The position numbers and the translations under genes are program-made. 64,000 nt of DNA from Chryseobacterium sp. JJR-5R (GTDB lineage Bacteria > Bacteroidota > Bacteroidia > Flavobacteriales > Weeksellaceae). The notes beneath the pieces were generated by a model. It saw nothing but the letters and a program-made list of their open reading frames with translations. It ran no database searches and was not told where the DNA came from. The stretch covers positions 2,852,001-2,916,000 of the forward strand of contig NZ_CP139137.1 of the NCBI RefSeq assembly GCF_034047335.1. Direction: 5' to 3'. The stretch's first letter is position 1; each line of letters opens with the position of its first letter. Shown in pieces: positions 26,633 to 36,647 of this stretch.

Positions 26633-29600
26633 TTAAAATGCAGGTTTACCATCATTATAATACGTTTCATAAATTGCCATTCCTCCAAAGTATACGAGTG
26701 ATGCAGCTGCTCCCCAAGGTCCGAAAAAGCCTACAACTCCCATTACTCCATCAGCGATAGCCCTTGCATCAGAAATATTTCCTTCAGACCATTGATAAGC
26801 AGTATTTGCCAAACCAATGGCACCGACGGCTCTACCTCCCCATTTTAAAGCTGTCGAAAATTTACCCAATGCTTGAGCAGAAGCCGGCAATCTTGTACTT
26901 ATAGTTTCTGCAAAAATACGGCTTTTTGCTATACTTGAAGGGGCGTTCCAATTTCTTATTCCCCAACTTACTAACTGTGAAGAACCCTCAACAGTTCCTG
27001 CTATTGCTGTAAATTCTCTTGGATGGCTTTGAATCCAATCGAAAGAACCCGTGATACTATTACCAAAGGGGCTGGACATTTCAGCAAGTCTGATACTATG
27101 TCCGCTTAACCCCTGTATATCACCGGCTACTCCTGTATCGGACATATCTGTCCACCAAGTCATTCGTCCATTAGTATTCGTCAATCCGGCTGTTCCCCCA
27201 TTTCGCCAAGCATTCATAATATCTCTGTAAGCCGAAGTTTGGCCAAACGGCGTACCGGCTGTCAATCCATAACTTCCACCGCCACCACCGCCGCCGCCCA
27301 TATCAGCGATAATAGGGGATAACTGGTCGTTCAATCCTAAAAATGTCAGAATACTGGCCCTGTCTCCTCGTCCCCCGCTGGCGTAATATGTAAACATACC
27401 ATTAGCCGGAGCTAACCATTGCATAGGTTCCTGAGGCGGTAAAGCCTTCATCCCATCCGGATCTATAAAGTTTACCGGGTTATTAAATGCATAATTGTAT
27501 GGAGAATGTCTTCTCATATGCTCCGCCAAAGGATCAATACTGTTCCACCTCCCCAGATCCGGCATGTACATCCTGGCCCCGAAATCATAAAAACCGCTTT
27601 CCTGAAGTTCCTTCTGTCCATATTTGTAATTATAATAACTGCCCGTATTAAAAACTGATTTCTGCTCTCCGACGATGTTCATCCCGAATGCATAATAATC
27701 ATTCTGGTCTACAATCTGGGGAGAACCGTTATTGCTTTTATAACTTATCCTTACATTTCCCAAATGGTCTTTGTACTGGTAAATATACTGTTTTGTTTTA
27801 TAATCGTAAAGCCCTTCCGCAGTCGGGAAAAACTGAAGCTCAGCTGCCGGAACCGGTTCCCAGGCAGATAATATGTAGGCATCCGGTTCAAATGCCGTCC
27901 GGGAACGCATAAATGAACTTGTGGCTCCTGTGGTCAGCACATACTGGAAACCGTCCAGGTAATCCGTAACGGTATTTTCCGAAGACCCGTCATTATTGTT
28001 TGTGACATATGCTTTTTTTATTTTGGCACCGTCTGACCTGTAGGTGTATTGGATATTCTGTGTTCCGTTCTTATTGATAGAATAGGAATTTGCAAGATTC
28101 AGAAAATTGTATCCTATATTCTGAATACTTTTATCCGGCATGCTGGTCATATTTCCGTTGACATCATACCCTATTGCATTTCCTCCGCCTTCGTAACCTG
28201 TTGTATTATAGTTATCATTTACAGAAAGCAACCTGTTACCGTTATAACTGTACTGAAGCTCATCGATCATTTGTGGAGTCAGGCTTACCGGATTTTTGGC
28301 ATTTCTTTTAAGGGTAATGATATTTCCATTGGAATCATAAGTTACTTTCTCGTCATTGAAATGATTAACGGGAACAAAATCTATCGGATGGGAATATACC
28401 GCTTCTGTTAGCCTGTTCAGCTTATCATAGGTATAATTATATCTCTTTTTGATATTGATATTAGACGCTTTCCAGCTAACTTCGGAAATAGCTCCGTTAT
28501 AGCGGGCTGAGGAGGCAGAAGATTCCGGATTTTGATAACGGATATCATATGAGAATAATTTTCCGCTTGCGGGCAGATTATCAATCACACTGTTATTTAT
28601 TCCTGTAAGCAATCCTTTTATATCATAAGTAAAATCTATAGACTGGAGAGTGTTTCCTACCGTCTTATTATCTATGCGCCCTTTGTCATCGTAATGATAT
28701 TCTGCCAGCAGTTCTTCAGGGTTATTATCCACCTGATGGTAACGCTTTAAAAGTACGTTCTGGTCAGAATAAACAAATCTTTCTTTGATATTGACAACAG
28801 GGGATGATGCCTGTCTTCTGTGTATCGTATTAATCTTCTGTGCAACCCCGGCAAAATCAAGTTGGGATTCCAGCCTTGTGTATCCCCCTAAATAATTATA
28901 GCTATAGGTACTGACTACCCTTCCTTTAAGATCATACCAGTTATAATTTCTTGTCCACCCGCTGCTCTCAATCATATTGATATAAGAGGCTGTAGGTAAT
29001 CCTATGGTGCTTAAGCCGTCGGCTTGTGCCTCATCAGGAAGTATATTCTGGGTTAGTACCTGAGAAGGACTGCCGGGAGTTCCAACCGGATATGTGTCAA
29101 AATAATTGATGGTCAAAAGTTTTTTGATAGATGTAGGAAAAGCCGTATTGGTATAATATACATCCATATTATCCTTATTAAATGCTGCGGTGCTCCTGCT
29201 TTCAAAATTGAACTGGTACTGGGCTGCATTCATATCTGACTGAATCTTCTGCCTGCTGTCCGCATTTTGTGTTATCCCCGTATAGAGAACCTTCCCAAAT
29301 TTATCATATTTAACAAATGACCATTCATTATTATTTTTTTGCCTGGTATCCTGAGACATGATCAATCTGTCCTGCTGGTCATATACGAAGTATTCTGTTT
29401 CCTTATCCGGTACTTTCTTTTCTACCATTCTGCCTTTCGTATCATATTTATATTGATATGAAAGATTATTTAGGATAGTATCAGGAATAGTTCCTGAAGT
29501 TTGCTGGGAAAGCTGCTGTGAGGCCAATGGGGAAAGCACATATATCAGCTGATTATACTCATTATAAATATAATAGGTTTCTGCACTTTCAGATGCACTG

Positions 29601-30244
29601 ATCACTTTTTTAGACAGGATAATCAGTCCCTGATCGTTTTTATATTCAATGGTTTGATTCCCATCTTCATCAGTAACCGTATTTTTATACAGCTTATGTG
29701 CGGGATAAGGGACGCTGAGTGATACGATGGATTTTGTAACTCCGCTTTCCCATGAAGTATCCGTAACAAACCGGATTACTTCATTCTCATTTACCGAGTA
29801 ATCAAAGTTTACCGGCTTAGCCGCCCAATCGTTTCCTACACTGTATTTCTTCCTGATCCGGTTTAACGGAGAATTTTCGATAACAATCTCAGAATATATT
29901 TTTTCTGATCCGTATATATTTGAAGCATTACCCAAGGGATCCGGATAGTAAAGCCCACTTTGAGTTCCCGTCTGTGGCACGGGCAGGTATTCTTTTATTC
30001 TTCTTTCGGAAGGGTCATATTCTATATGCTGAACTACATCCTTTCCGGATGGTGAACTTTTAATCCCTATTATCTGCTTGGGCCTGGCCAGACCATCAGT
30101 ATATCTGATCGTTTCTGTTTTTCTTGAACAGTCCTCTGTAAGGCATGTTTTTGTATAGGTATAGTTTTGATCTGCAGGTAAATTAGCTTGTGAATAGAGT
30201 ACATTGTATGCCAATATACAATAGAACAATATATGTTTTTTCAT
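26633..30244 (-). CDS. RHS/YD-repeat polymorphic toxin with variable C-terminal tip
   Basis: 1203 residues. A Sec signal peptide (KHILFYCILAYNVLYSQA) is followed by a DUF6443-like N-terminus, many YD repeats (YDxxGR motifs), and the RHS-associated core ending FGARMYMPDLGRWNSIDPL and FNNPVNFIDPDGM at about residue 932. Residues 933-1061 are a Gly-rich linker shared with the orphan cassettes, ending in SSPFG. Residues 1062-1203 are the unique tip, with hydrophobic Gly/Ala segments (GVMGVVGFFGPWGAAASLVY), pointing to a membrane-active toxin rather than a nuclease. RHS shells enclose and deliver the tip. No T6SS genes are in the window, and no T9SS sorting tail is present on this protein. An immunity gene follows directly. 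Confidence 0.88.
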   Translation of the reverse strand: MKKHILFYCILAYNVLYSQANLPADQNYTYTKTCLTEDCSRKTETIRYTDGLARPKQIIGIKSSPSGKDVVQHIEYDPSERRIKEYLPVPQTGTQSGLYYPDPLGNASNIYGSEKIYSEIVIENSPLNRIRKKYSVGNDWAAKPVNFDYSVNENEVIRFVTDTSWESGVTKSIVSLSVPYPAHKLYKNTVTDEDGNQTIEYKNDQGLIILSKKVISASESAETYYIYNEYNQLIYVLSPLASQQLSQQTSGTIPDTILNNLSYQYKYDTKGRMVEKKVPDKETEYFVYDQQDRLIMSQDTRQKNNNEWSFVKYDKFGKVLYTGITQNADSRQKIQSDMNAAQYQFNFESRSTAAFNKDNMDVYYTNTAFPTSIKKLLTINYFDTYPVGTPGSPSQVLTQNILPDEAQADGLSTIGLPTASYINMIESSGWTRNYNWYDLKGRVVSTYSYNYLGGYTRLESQLDFAGVAQKINTIHRRQASSPVVNIKERFVYSDQNVLLKRYHQVDNNPEELLAEYHYDDKGRIDNKTVGNTLQSIDFTYDIKGLLTGINNSVIDNLPASGKLFSYDIRYQNPESSASSARYNGAISEVSWKASNINIKKRYNYTYDKLNRLTEAVYSHPIDFVPVNHFNDEKVTYDSNGNIITLKRNAKNPVSLTPQMIDELQYSYNGNRLLSVNDNYNTTGYEGGGNAIGYDVNGNMTSMPDKSIQNIGYNFLNLANSYSINKNGTQNIQYTYRSDGAKIKKAYVTNNNDGSSENTVTDYLDGFQYVLTTGATSSFMRSRTAFEPDAYILSAWEPVPAAELQFFPTAEGLYDYKTKQYIYQYKDHLGNVRISYKSNNGSPQIVDQNDYYAFGMNIVGEQKSVFNTGSYYNYKYGQKELQESGFYDFGARMYMPDLGRWNSIDPLAEHMRRHSPYNYAFNNPVNFIDPDGMKALPPQEPMQWLAPANGMFTYYASGGRGDRASILTFLGLNDQLSPIIADMGGGGGGGGSYGLTAGTPFGQTSAYRDIMNAWRNGGTAGLTNTNGRMTWWTDMSDTGVAGDIQGLSGHSIRLAEMSSPFGNSITGSFDWIQSHPREFTAIAGTVEGSSQLVSWGIRNWNAPSSIAKSRIFAETISTRLPASAQALGKFSTALKWGGRAVGAIGLANTAYQWSEGNISDARAIADGVMGVVGFFGPWGAAASLVYFGGMAIYETYYNDGKPAF
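27062..27296 (-). repeat. RHS linker repeat, parental copy
   Basis: The segment encoding the end of the linker through SSPFG occurs nearly unchanged at 23194-23418 and, in its distal half, at 25856-25972. All three break away at the same point, the SPFG codons (ACCAAAGGGGCTGGACAT on the plus strand), where the unique tips begin. Confidence 0.88.
27292..27590 (-). repeat. RHS core-end/linker repeat shared with orphan cassette 1
   Basis: 27292-27402 matches 24695-24805 almost base for base, and 27538-27590 matches 24838-24887 with changes; the piece between is deleted in the orphan. This gives a second, more upstream homology block at which tips could be exchanged. Confidence 0.85.
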
Positions 30245-30266
30245 TATTTTTTATATTGACTGGGTA

Positions 30267-33149
30267 TTAGTTCTTAAGGTTATTTTTATATTCCTGAATA
30301 GTAATATTATTACCATCAGTTATTTTCTCCAGCTTACCGGCTGAATTATATGTATAGAGTTTCTTGTTACCCATCGGCCCGGTTTCACTGGTCATTCCAA
30401 TTAAAGGGTCATAGGTGTAGGTGCTGATATAATATCCTTTAAGCCCTGCTGTTTTCCTGAAATTATCCAAGGCTGTAATAAGAGCCGGTTCTGCCGAAGG
30501 ATTTACAGCATCTGAATCAGATGCCGTAACAATAACTGATGTAATATTTAATGCCTGAAGCTGGTCATAGGTAATTCCTTCAATTTTTGCAATAATTTTA
30601 GTATTTTTATATCCTAATACAAATGTTACTGGTACACCTGACTGATTGGTATACTGCAAAAGATTACCGTAAGTGTCATATTTATTAAACGTTCCCTGCA
30701 ATACAGGACTGTTCTCTATAACATTATAGGCTACCGTTGAAGAAGGATATATAGTAGCCGGATTATCGAATTTAATTTCTGATTTTGAAATATTTTTCGG
30801 AATGCTGTTTTTGATAATTTTAGTTTCTGTCATGATTGGAATTCCGATAATATTTGCATTGATCAGTTTTTGGTTATTCATATCCGTAGCATACCGATAG
30901 ATAATTTCTGTAACATTTCCCGAATTATCAACCTCCTTCTCTGATAAAAGATTGCCGTAATCACCTTCGCTGGTTGTTTCACTCTGTGAAGTCATTATGA
31001 TATTATTCCCCAAGAATCTTTCTGTACTTAGAATTTGTTTTGAAATCCATGGTAACCTTAATTGTGTAGCCTGATTATCCACATCAATATTCTTAAAGTT
31101 GACTACATATGTATGCTGGTTCTTCTCAATCAGGTTATTGTCTGAATCATACTGCTCTACTTTTAAAGGTAAAAAGGTGCTGAACAGATTATAATTAAGA
31201 TCGAGATTATTTAATGTGTTTCCGAGCTGTAAAGCAAATTGCGTTTGGGCATCATAAGGACTAAGAAATGTGTAACGGGTAGAAAAACTTTTTATACTAT
31301 CCGTAACTTTCACATTTTGGTACATAACTTCTTCTCCGAGCGTATAAAGCTCTCCATCCAGCATACCGCCCATACCGTTATTCCACTGATAGAAGTTACT
31401 GCTTGGCACACCAGTTTGGCTGAAATCACTATAATTATAATTTAAGACTTCTGTTGGAGTGGCACCTTCATTTTCATATTTTTTTATACTTTTGATTCGC
31501 AATCCTTTTACATATTTTATAGCATCGGGCTGTTTTTCTAAAGCATATATAAAGAACTTACCTTTATTACTGCTTACGCCACCATTAATTTTAAAATTGA
31601 AACTGCCTGTAGGATTATTAGCTATGGTGAAATCAATTCCGCTACATTCGTTTCCAGTTGAATGATCTTTATAAGGATAAGTTTCAAAAATATTGGTTCC
31701 GGAAGTGATTTGATATGTTAAAGGAACAAATCCCCCACCTCCGCCTGGCGGAAGGAGCTGCATTTGCAACTCAGGTACTTCAAGCCCTTCTTCAGTAATA
31801 TAAATTTTCCCTGTATAAATATTAGGATCCTTAAAGAAGGAATAATTTCTTGTGATACTAAGGTCAAAGTCAATTACTGCAATTTTTTCTAATTTATAGT
31901 CATCAAAACAATGATCATATAGGTTAGTATAGCATTCACCCATATTAGAACTGGTAGTATTAGACTCAAATTCATATTCAACCTTTCCGCCTGTAGGAAG
32001 GTGTATGGCCTTTAATGCATCAATAGAGGATGTCAAGCGATTGACACTTTCTTTTGTATACAGACGGTCATAATTTAAATTACATGCTACAAAATCATTA
32101 GGATAACCATATTTATCAAAATTTCCGTTATAACTTGAATATGGGCTGCTATTATATTCAAATGAATATCTTTCTAAAACAGTATTATTTTTATCCTGCT
32201 TTTCCACACTTTGAAGTTTTCTCCTATCAAAAACATTATCAAACGTGTATTGAGAGATAATCTGTGAGGAAAGATCTTTCAAAATAACTTTTTTTAGTTG
32301 ATAGGGATCATAATCATTAGACCAGGTATTCCAATTTGTAACCGGGAGAGGCGCCGTGCCCTGAAAGTAATCATATTCTATACTTCCTATATTAGAAACA
32401 TTAATTTTTATTAATTTATTCGTAACCAAATAATTATCCCCTCTATAGTCATTGATCTTCTGTGTATATGGAACATATTCATAAGTAAGCAGTATATTAT
32501 TATTCTCATCTTTTACAGTAGAAAGATTAAAAGAACTATGATAAACCTCTTTTTTATTACCCATTCCATAAAAAGAAATATCAGACTTGTCAAAAATATA
32601 TTTCAAACCATCTTCATCGATTATAGTAAATGACTTTATTTTATACTGAGTGGTGTCTGTATTTTTTTCAAATAAAATCTTATTTTTAGAAGTCTCTGCC
32701 TGTAATACTTTAGGAGCATGTGTCGCTTTATCATATATGATTGTGAATTTCCCACTTCCTTTATAAAAGTTGTATTGATAGACATTAGAATTTAATTGTG
32801 CCTTATTGTTTACTGTTTTGAATTCATAATCCTGAACATAATTCTGAATTACTCTAGAAACGCTTCCTCCTGAAGATATATTCCAGCCTAGACCAACTTC
32901 ACTAATCATCTGTTGATTGGATATATTAGCTGTCGAATAGCTTAACCCGATACTTACATTTAATTTTGAAGATTGCGTTGGCAAATTTAATAAAGGAACA
33001 CTAATATTTGGGACTCCTCTCGCAATATCAACATTTGAAACATCTTTTGAATTCTTTTGAATTTCAAATGAATTGCCACCCTGTGCAAATATTTTAAGGG
33101 AAAATAAAAGTATAAGTATACTAATTTTTATATTTCGGTATGTTTTCAT
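30267..33149 (-). CDS. SpvB/YD-type secreted protein, RHS partner
   Basis: 960 residues. A signal peptide (ISILILLFSLKIFAQ) leads into GVPNISVPLLNLPTQSSKLN and SIGLSYSTANISNQ followed by GLGWNISSGGSVSR, the pattern that opens SpvB/TcaC-like proteins (good start, LSY, lGxGW). The C-terminus has YD-repeat character (YDPLIGMTSETGPMG, YTYNSAGKLEKITDGNN) but no RHS core or toxin tip. It lies 22 bases upstream of the RHS toxin and 2 bases after the T9SS-like gene, so all three form one operon. Probably a shell or partner protein of the RHS toxin; that is inference. Confidence 0.78.
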   Translation of the reverse strand: MKTYRNIKISILILLFSLKIFAQGGNSFEIQKNSKDVSNVDIARGVPNISVPLLNLPTQSSKLNVSIGLSYSTANISNQQMISEVGLGWNISSGGSVSRVIQNYVQDYEFKTVNNKAQLNSNVYQYNFYKGSGKFTIIYDKATHAPKVLQAETSKNKILFEKNTDTTQYKIKSFTIIDEDGLKYIFDKSDISFYGMGNKKEVYHSSFNLSTVKDENNNILLTYEYVPYTQKINDYRGDNYLVTNKLIKINVSNIGSIEYDYFQGTAPLPVTNWNTWSNDYDPYQLKKVILKDLSSQIISQYTFDNVFDRRKLQSVEKQDKNNTVLERYSFEYNSSPYSSYNGNFDKYGYPNDFVACNLNYDRLYTKESVNRLTSSIDALKAIHLPTGGKVEYEFESNTTSSNMGECYTNLYDHCFDDYKLEKIAVIDFDLSITRNYSFFKDPNIYTGKIYITEEGLEVPELQMQLLPPGGGGGFVPLTYQITSGTNIFETYPYKDHSTGNECSGIDFTIANNPTGSFNFKINGGVSSNKGKFFIYALEKQPDAIKYVKGLRIKSIKKYENEGATPTEVLNYNYSDFSQTGVPSSNFYQWNNGMGGMLDGELYTLGEEVMYQNVKVTDSIKSFSTRYTFLSPYDAQTQFALQLGNTLNNLDLNYNLFSTFLPLKVEQYDSDNNLIEKNQHTYVVNFKNIDVDNQATQLRLPWISKQILSTERFLGNNIIMTSQSETTSEGDYGNLLSEKEVDNSGNVTEIIYRYATDMNNQKLINANIIGIPIMTETKIIKNSIPKNISKSEIKFDNPATIYPSSTVAYNVIENSPVLQGTFNKYDTYGNLLQYTNQSGVPVTFVLGYKNTKIIAKIEGITYDQLQALNITSVIVTASDSDAVNPSAEPALITALDNFRKTAGLKGYYISTYTYDPLIGMTSETGPMGNKKLYTYNSAGKLEKITDGNNITIQEYKNNLKN

Positions 33150-33151
33150 TT

Positions 33152-34739
33152 TTATTTTTTTATCAGTTTCGCACTCGCCGTTTTCCCTTCAGCCGTTTTT
33201 ACACTCACTAAATAAGCCCCCTGAATCAGCAGCTGTGTATTGATCTTGGTCACTTTGTTCTTCGTTTTTACACTTTGAAGCTGCCTTCCGCCCATATCAT
33301 ACACCGTAATCTCCGCTTCCGATTTCCCGTCACCAAACTTTCCGCTTCCATCCTCCAGACCGATTTCCACATACGCATACTCACTCACCGGGTTAGGATA
33401 AATCTTAATATCCTGCTTCTTGATCAGCTGGTCAATCTGCTTGTCGCCAAGCTTTACAATCTTCCAGTTTTCTTTCCCGAGTTCTTCTGCACTCGTTCCG
33501 GCCAGGATAATAGAGCCGTCACGGTTCAGCTTAATATCTGACAGTCGCTCTTCTCGTTGCCTCTTTTCTCCCTTCACATGCTTTCGCCACTGCTCATTTC
33601 CGTTCTGGTCCAGGTACAGCATCCAGAACGTCTCGTCATCCGTTTCGATCCTTCCCTCGGATTGGGTATAGCCGCCCAATAAAAACCCCTGTACTGACAT
33701 CTTGATTCCTGGTTCTTGTATCTTGTGTCTTCGTAATCACACTCATGCCCATCAAAACATCACGGTTCTTAAAGCTGTACGATTTCTGCCACAGATCTTC
33801 CCCTTTTTCATCGAGTGAAATGAGCCAGAGATCGGTGCCTTCTTCAATCCCAACCGATTTATTGCCTGATCTTTCAGACCTGGATTCCCCGCCAACTAAA
33901 TAGCCTGTAGGTGTCAATGCCAAAGTTCTCAAATGGTCATCGCCCTTGCCGCCAAAGTTCTTTTCCCATTCTACTTTGCCGTCTTTATTAAGTTTGATGA
34001 TCCAGTAATCGCCTTCGCCGTAGTTTTCTGTTTTCTTTGATCCTCCTGCAGCGCTTCTGGAATACATGCCCAATAAAGCCCCGCCGTCTTTCGTCGGAAC
34101 CATTTTCTCCACTTCATCCAGGCCTTTACCGCCCAGAATAAGCTGCGAGATTTCCTTTCCGTTTTTATCCAGCCTGATGATCAAAACATCTTTGGATCCG
34201 TAACCTTTCTCTGCATTCTGTACATTCCCGGCTACGAAAAATCCGAAATCAGTAGTCTGGATCACCGCCCTGGCTTCTTCATCTGAAGCTCCGCCGATGG
34301 TTTTCTGCCACAGCTCATCCCCAAACTCATTGATTCTTATCAACCAGATATCAGAGCCGCCTCTGGAATCGTCTTTTTTATCAAGGCCCTTCCCTGAATA
34401 GCTGGTTCCTGAAATTAAAAATCCGCCCTCCTGGGTATTTACCGTTGCCGATAAAAAATCATGGTTCTGTCCCGAAAAATATTTTTCCCAGACTTCTTCG
34501 CCATTTTGATCGAGTTTAACCAAATGAAAATCGTACCCTTGGTTTTGCTTATTGTCCGAAGAAATTTTATTGGACCGGATGCTGCTTCCGGAAATTAAGT
34601 ATTGCTAGTCAATGGTCGTGGTGACCTGGGAAAGAAAATCCTGCGTGGAGGATTTGATGTCCTTCTGCCAGAGGACCTCCTGGGCACAGGTATACATAAC
34701 AGCGCACAGAGTAAGTGCGCTTACATAGAGTTTTTTCAT
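33152..34739 (-). pseudogene. Broken T9SS-sorted repeat protein heading the RHS operon
   Basis: From an ATG at 34739 the frame opens with a signal peptide (KKLYVSALTLCAVMYTCAQ) but meets an in-frame TAG at 34605-34607, after QVTTTID; reading continues in the same frame (QYLISGSSIRSN) through repeats of the type GGSDIWLIRINEFGDELWQK and YWIIKLNKDGKVEWEKNFGG. Near 33700 a frameshift follows an odd Thr/Arg/Asn/Gln-rich segment (TKTQDTRTRNQ), and the other frame carries GFLLGGYTQSEGR onward to a type A sorting domain (IYPNPVSEYAYVEI ... GAYLVSVKTAEGKT). Intact homologues would be exported by T9SS as beta-propeller-like proteins. Two lesions make it a pseudogene. Confidence 0.8.
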
Positions 34740-35383
34740 GCTTAGTATATTTTCAGTGTGTTATCAATTTTTTAAAAACGTTGCAAAAATACCTTTTTTA
34801 CTTCACGCCTGAAAGATTTATTACAAATATTTAATGTGAACTTCATCATTTTCTGATATTCTTATATTTTTTTTAATTACTGAATCAAAGATAATCCTGT
34901 AAAGCGACAGAACTCGTCGTGTTTTATTTACATTGAAAATTTCTAAAAACTACATTTTCCTGACTGAATATATAATCAATACAAAATATTTTATTCTTGA
35001 ACCGAAATGCCTTTTTGAATGTTTTTAAGATACCGCAGGATTTCCTGTTTTCAAATATCCGGGAAAGCTGTGTCTGCTATTGTCAGGTTTTGCAGATTTT
35101 CCCACTCTTTTTTAGTAGTTCTTCGTAAATCCTTCTGTTCTCTTCGGAAAAAACATCTCTTTTCCGAAGAAGCACCGGACATCATCCGAAGATAAAGGAT
35201 TTAATTTTCAGTTTTTTGCAACGGAAATATGATAGAAAATCATGAAATATTATGGAAGACAGATTTAACCGTAGTCGGGAAAAGACGTACAATTATTATT
35301 GGGAAATACAAATCGCATGATGTTATATTTATAATGCTTGTGAAAATAGTTCCAATATCATGTATTCTCTTTTGCTTATTCAT
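34740..35383. other. Intergenic region: minus-strand -7 element and an 11-bp hairpin
   Basis: CAAAAATA at 34784-34791 reads TATTTTTG on the minus strand, a TAnnTTTG match 45 bases before the start of the RHS operon. TCTTCGGAAAA (35141-35151) pairs perfectly with TTTTCCGAAGA (35160-35170). A 60-codon open frame at 35229-35411 has no recognisable features and overlaps the next gene's promoter element, so I do not call it a gene. Confidence 0.4.
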
Positions 35384-35391
35384 TATTTTTG
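35384..35391 (+). promoter_or_regulatory. -7 element of the DUF1826-like gene
   Basis: TATTTTTG fits TAnnTTTG, 40 bases before the ATG at 35431. The -33 position is not convincing. Confidence 0.4.
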
Positions 35392-35430
35392 CAAAACACA
35401 AAGTAAAATAATAAACCATTTTTCAACCCT

Positions 35431-36129
35431 ATGATCCATCCCTCTTCTGATCGCCCGCAAACCGGAACAGTTTTCACATTTTCAGAACTTGTCGGTACCC
35501 CTTTTCAGGGAATGGTGAATGCATTGTGCTGGAAACGGGAGCCGGACGGAGATTTTAAAGAAATCGCAGATAAGCTTCAGTTGAAAGAAAACATTACGGA
35601 AGTTTCCGTTGAAGACCTTTGTGCCCTGCAGCTGTCGGAATCCGGCTGTACTGCAAGAGAAACAATCCTGAATGATATCCGGTTGCTGACAGACTTCGGG
35701 GCATCGCCTTCGCTTAACCTGCTCAGGTGTTATGAACGGGATGAGGAACTCGGATTCATTTCCACCGATGTATATTCTTACCATGTTGACCGTTCGACCG
35801 TCGGTACCGATACTTTTTTATGCACCTACCACGGTGATGCCAGTGATATCCTGCCCAACGATCAGGCCCTGCAGAAAATCCTGGTTCCTGAAATCCGGGA
35901 AAAACTCAGGAAACTTCACAATGGCCCGGAAGCGGAATTTGAAACCTTCCTCAAGGAATATTATTTCGATCTGCATTATGAGCCTATGCCTGATGCGCAG
36001 CCTGTCAATTTAGGAACCGGCCATCTCTGGAGGCTGGCGGTGGATCATCCTGAACAGCAGGTTTTACCGTGTATCCACCGGGCACCGGTTGAGAATGAAG
36101 GGGAATACCGGCTGTTGCTGATTTGTTAG
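35431..36129 (+). CDS. DUF1826-like protein
   Basis: 232 residues, cytoplasmic. The central segment YSYHVDRSTVGTDTFLCTYH resembles the F-H-x-D ... T-Y-x-G pattern of DUF1826, and the end CIHRAPVENEGEYRLLLI resembles that family's HRSP...RLLL ending. The His/Asp residues could bind metal, but this is inference, and no function is established. Codon use looks like the surrounding core genome. It stands alone between the RHS operon (divergent) and the antiporter. Confidence 0.55.
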   Translation: MIHPSSDRPQTGTVFTFSELVGTPFQGMVNALCWKREPDGDFKEIADKLQLKENITEVSVEDLCALQLSESGCTARETILNDIRLLTDFGASPSLNLLRCYERDEELGFISTDVYSYHVDRSTVGTDTFLCTYHGDASDILPNDQALQKILVPEIREKLRKLHNGPEAEFETFLKEYYFDLHYEPMPDAQPVNLGTGHLWRLAVDHPEQQVLPCIHRAPVENEGEYRLLLIC

Positions 36130-36232
36130 TGGTTGCGTAATTTTTTAATGCTGAAGGAGTTGCTGAGTTTTAATATGTCCATATTGTTTCTGCTATCTTT
36201 ATTTTTTTATCTGAATCAGCGGACCATTACGC

Positions 36233-36510
36233 TCATTCTGCCTTGATGCAAAACAAACCAAAAGATCAAAACCCGGATTCTTCCGCTAAAAATAAAGCCT
36301 GTTCACTAAAATTCTAAACTTGTGTGATAATCCTGTTTTTTCTTCGGTTCAAAAGCCGCCTCACACTTCGGACAGCAGAATTTTCTTAACGCTCACAGGC
36401 TTCGTTTACCTCTGATTGTTTATACAATTAATAGATCGGCGAACCTCTCTGAGTTTTTTTAACACTCCAGGCTCTTATGTCATTTTTACCCGCAGTCGGT
36501 AGTATTTTTA
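36233..36510 (+). repeat. Dispersed palindromic repeat, copy 1
   Basis: A diverged copy of the repeat element described at 38513. It has CCTTGATGCAAAAC, the downstream GATTCTTCCGCTAAAAATAA segment and the distal ACTTCGGACAGCAGAATTTT segment, and it ends in the CTTATGTCATTTTTACCCGC stretch. It fills the gap before the antiporter and creates a spurious N-terminal extension of that reading frame. Confidence 0.7.
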
Positions 36511-36647
36511 GCTTCCATAGTAAAGCTTGTTTATGTGACTTCCATACCATCTGCATAATCCGCATGACCTGTGAGCGATCAAAACTTCTGTGTATATTCT
36601 GTAGTTTGTCAAAATTTAATATATATTTAGGTATCCAAATTTTATAC

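Noticed and set aside
26633..30244. T6SS-delivered Rhs effector
   Set aside because: No PAAR domain, VgrG or T6SS gene is in the window, and the protein has a Sec signal peptide.
35229..35411. 60-codon frame with a C-terminal hydrophobic stretch
   Set aside because: No ribosome-binding site or family resemblance, and it covers the -7 element of the next gene; more likely chance.
36477..36647. N-terminal extension of the antiporter
   Set aside because: The extra 57 residues come from the dispersed repeat; the real CPA1 N-terminus begins at 36648.
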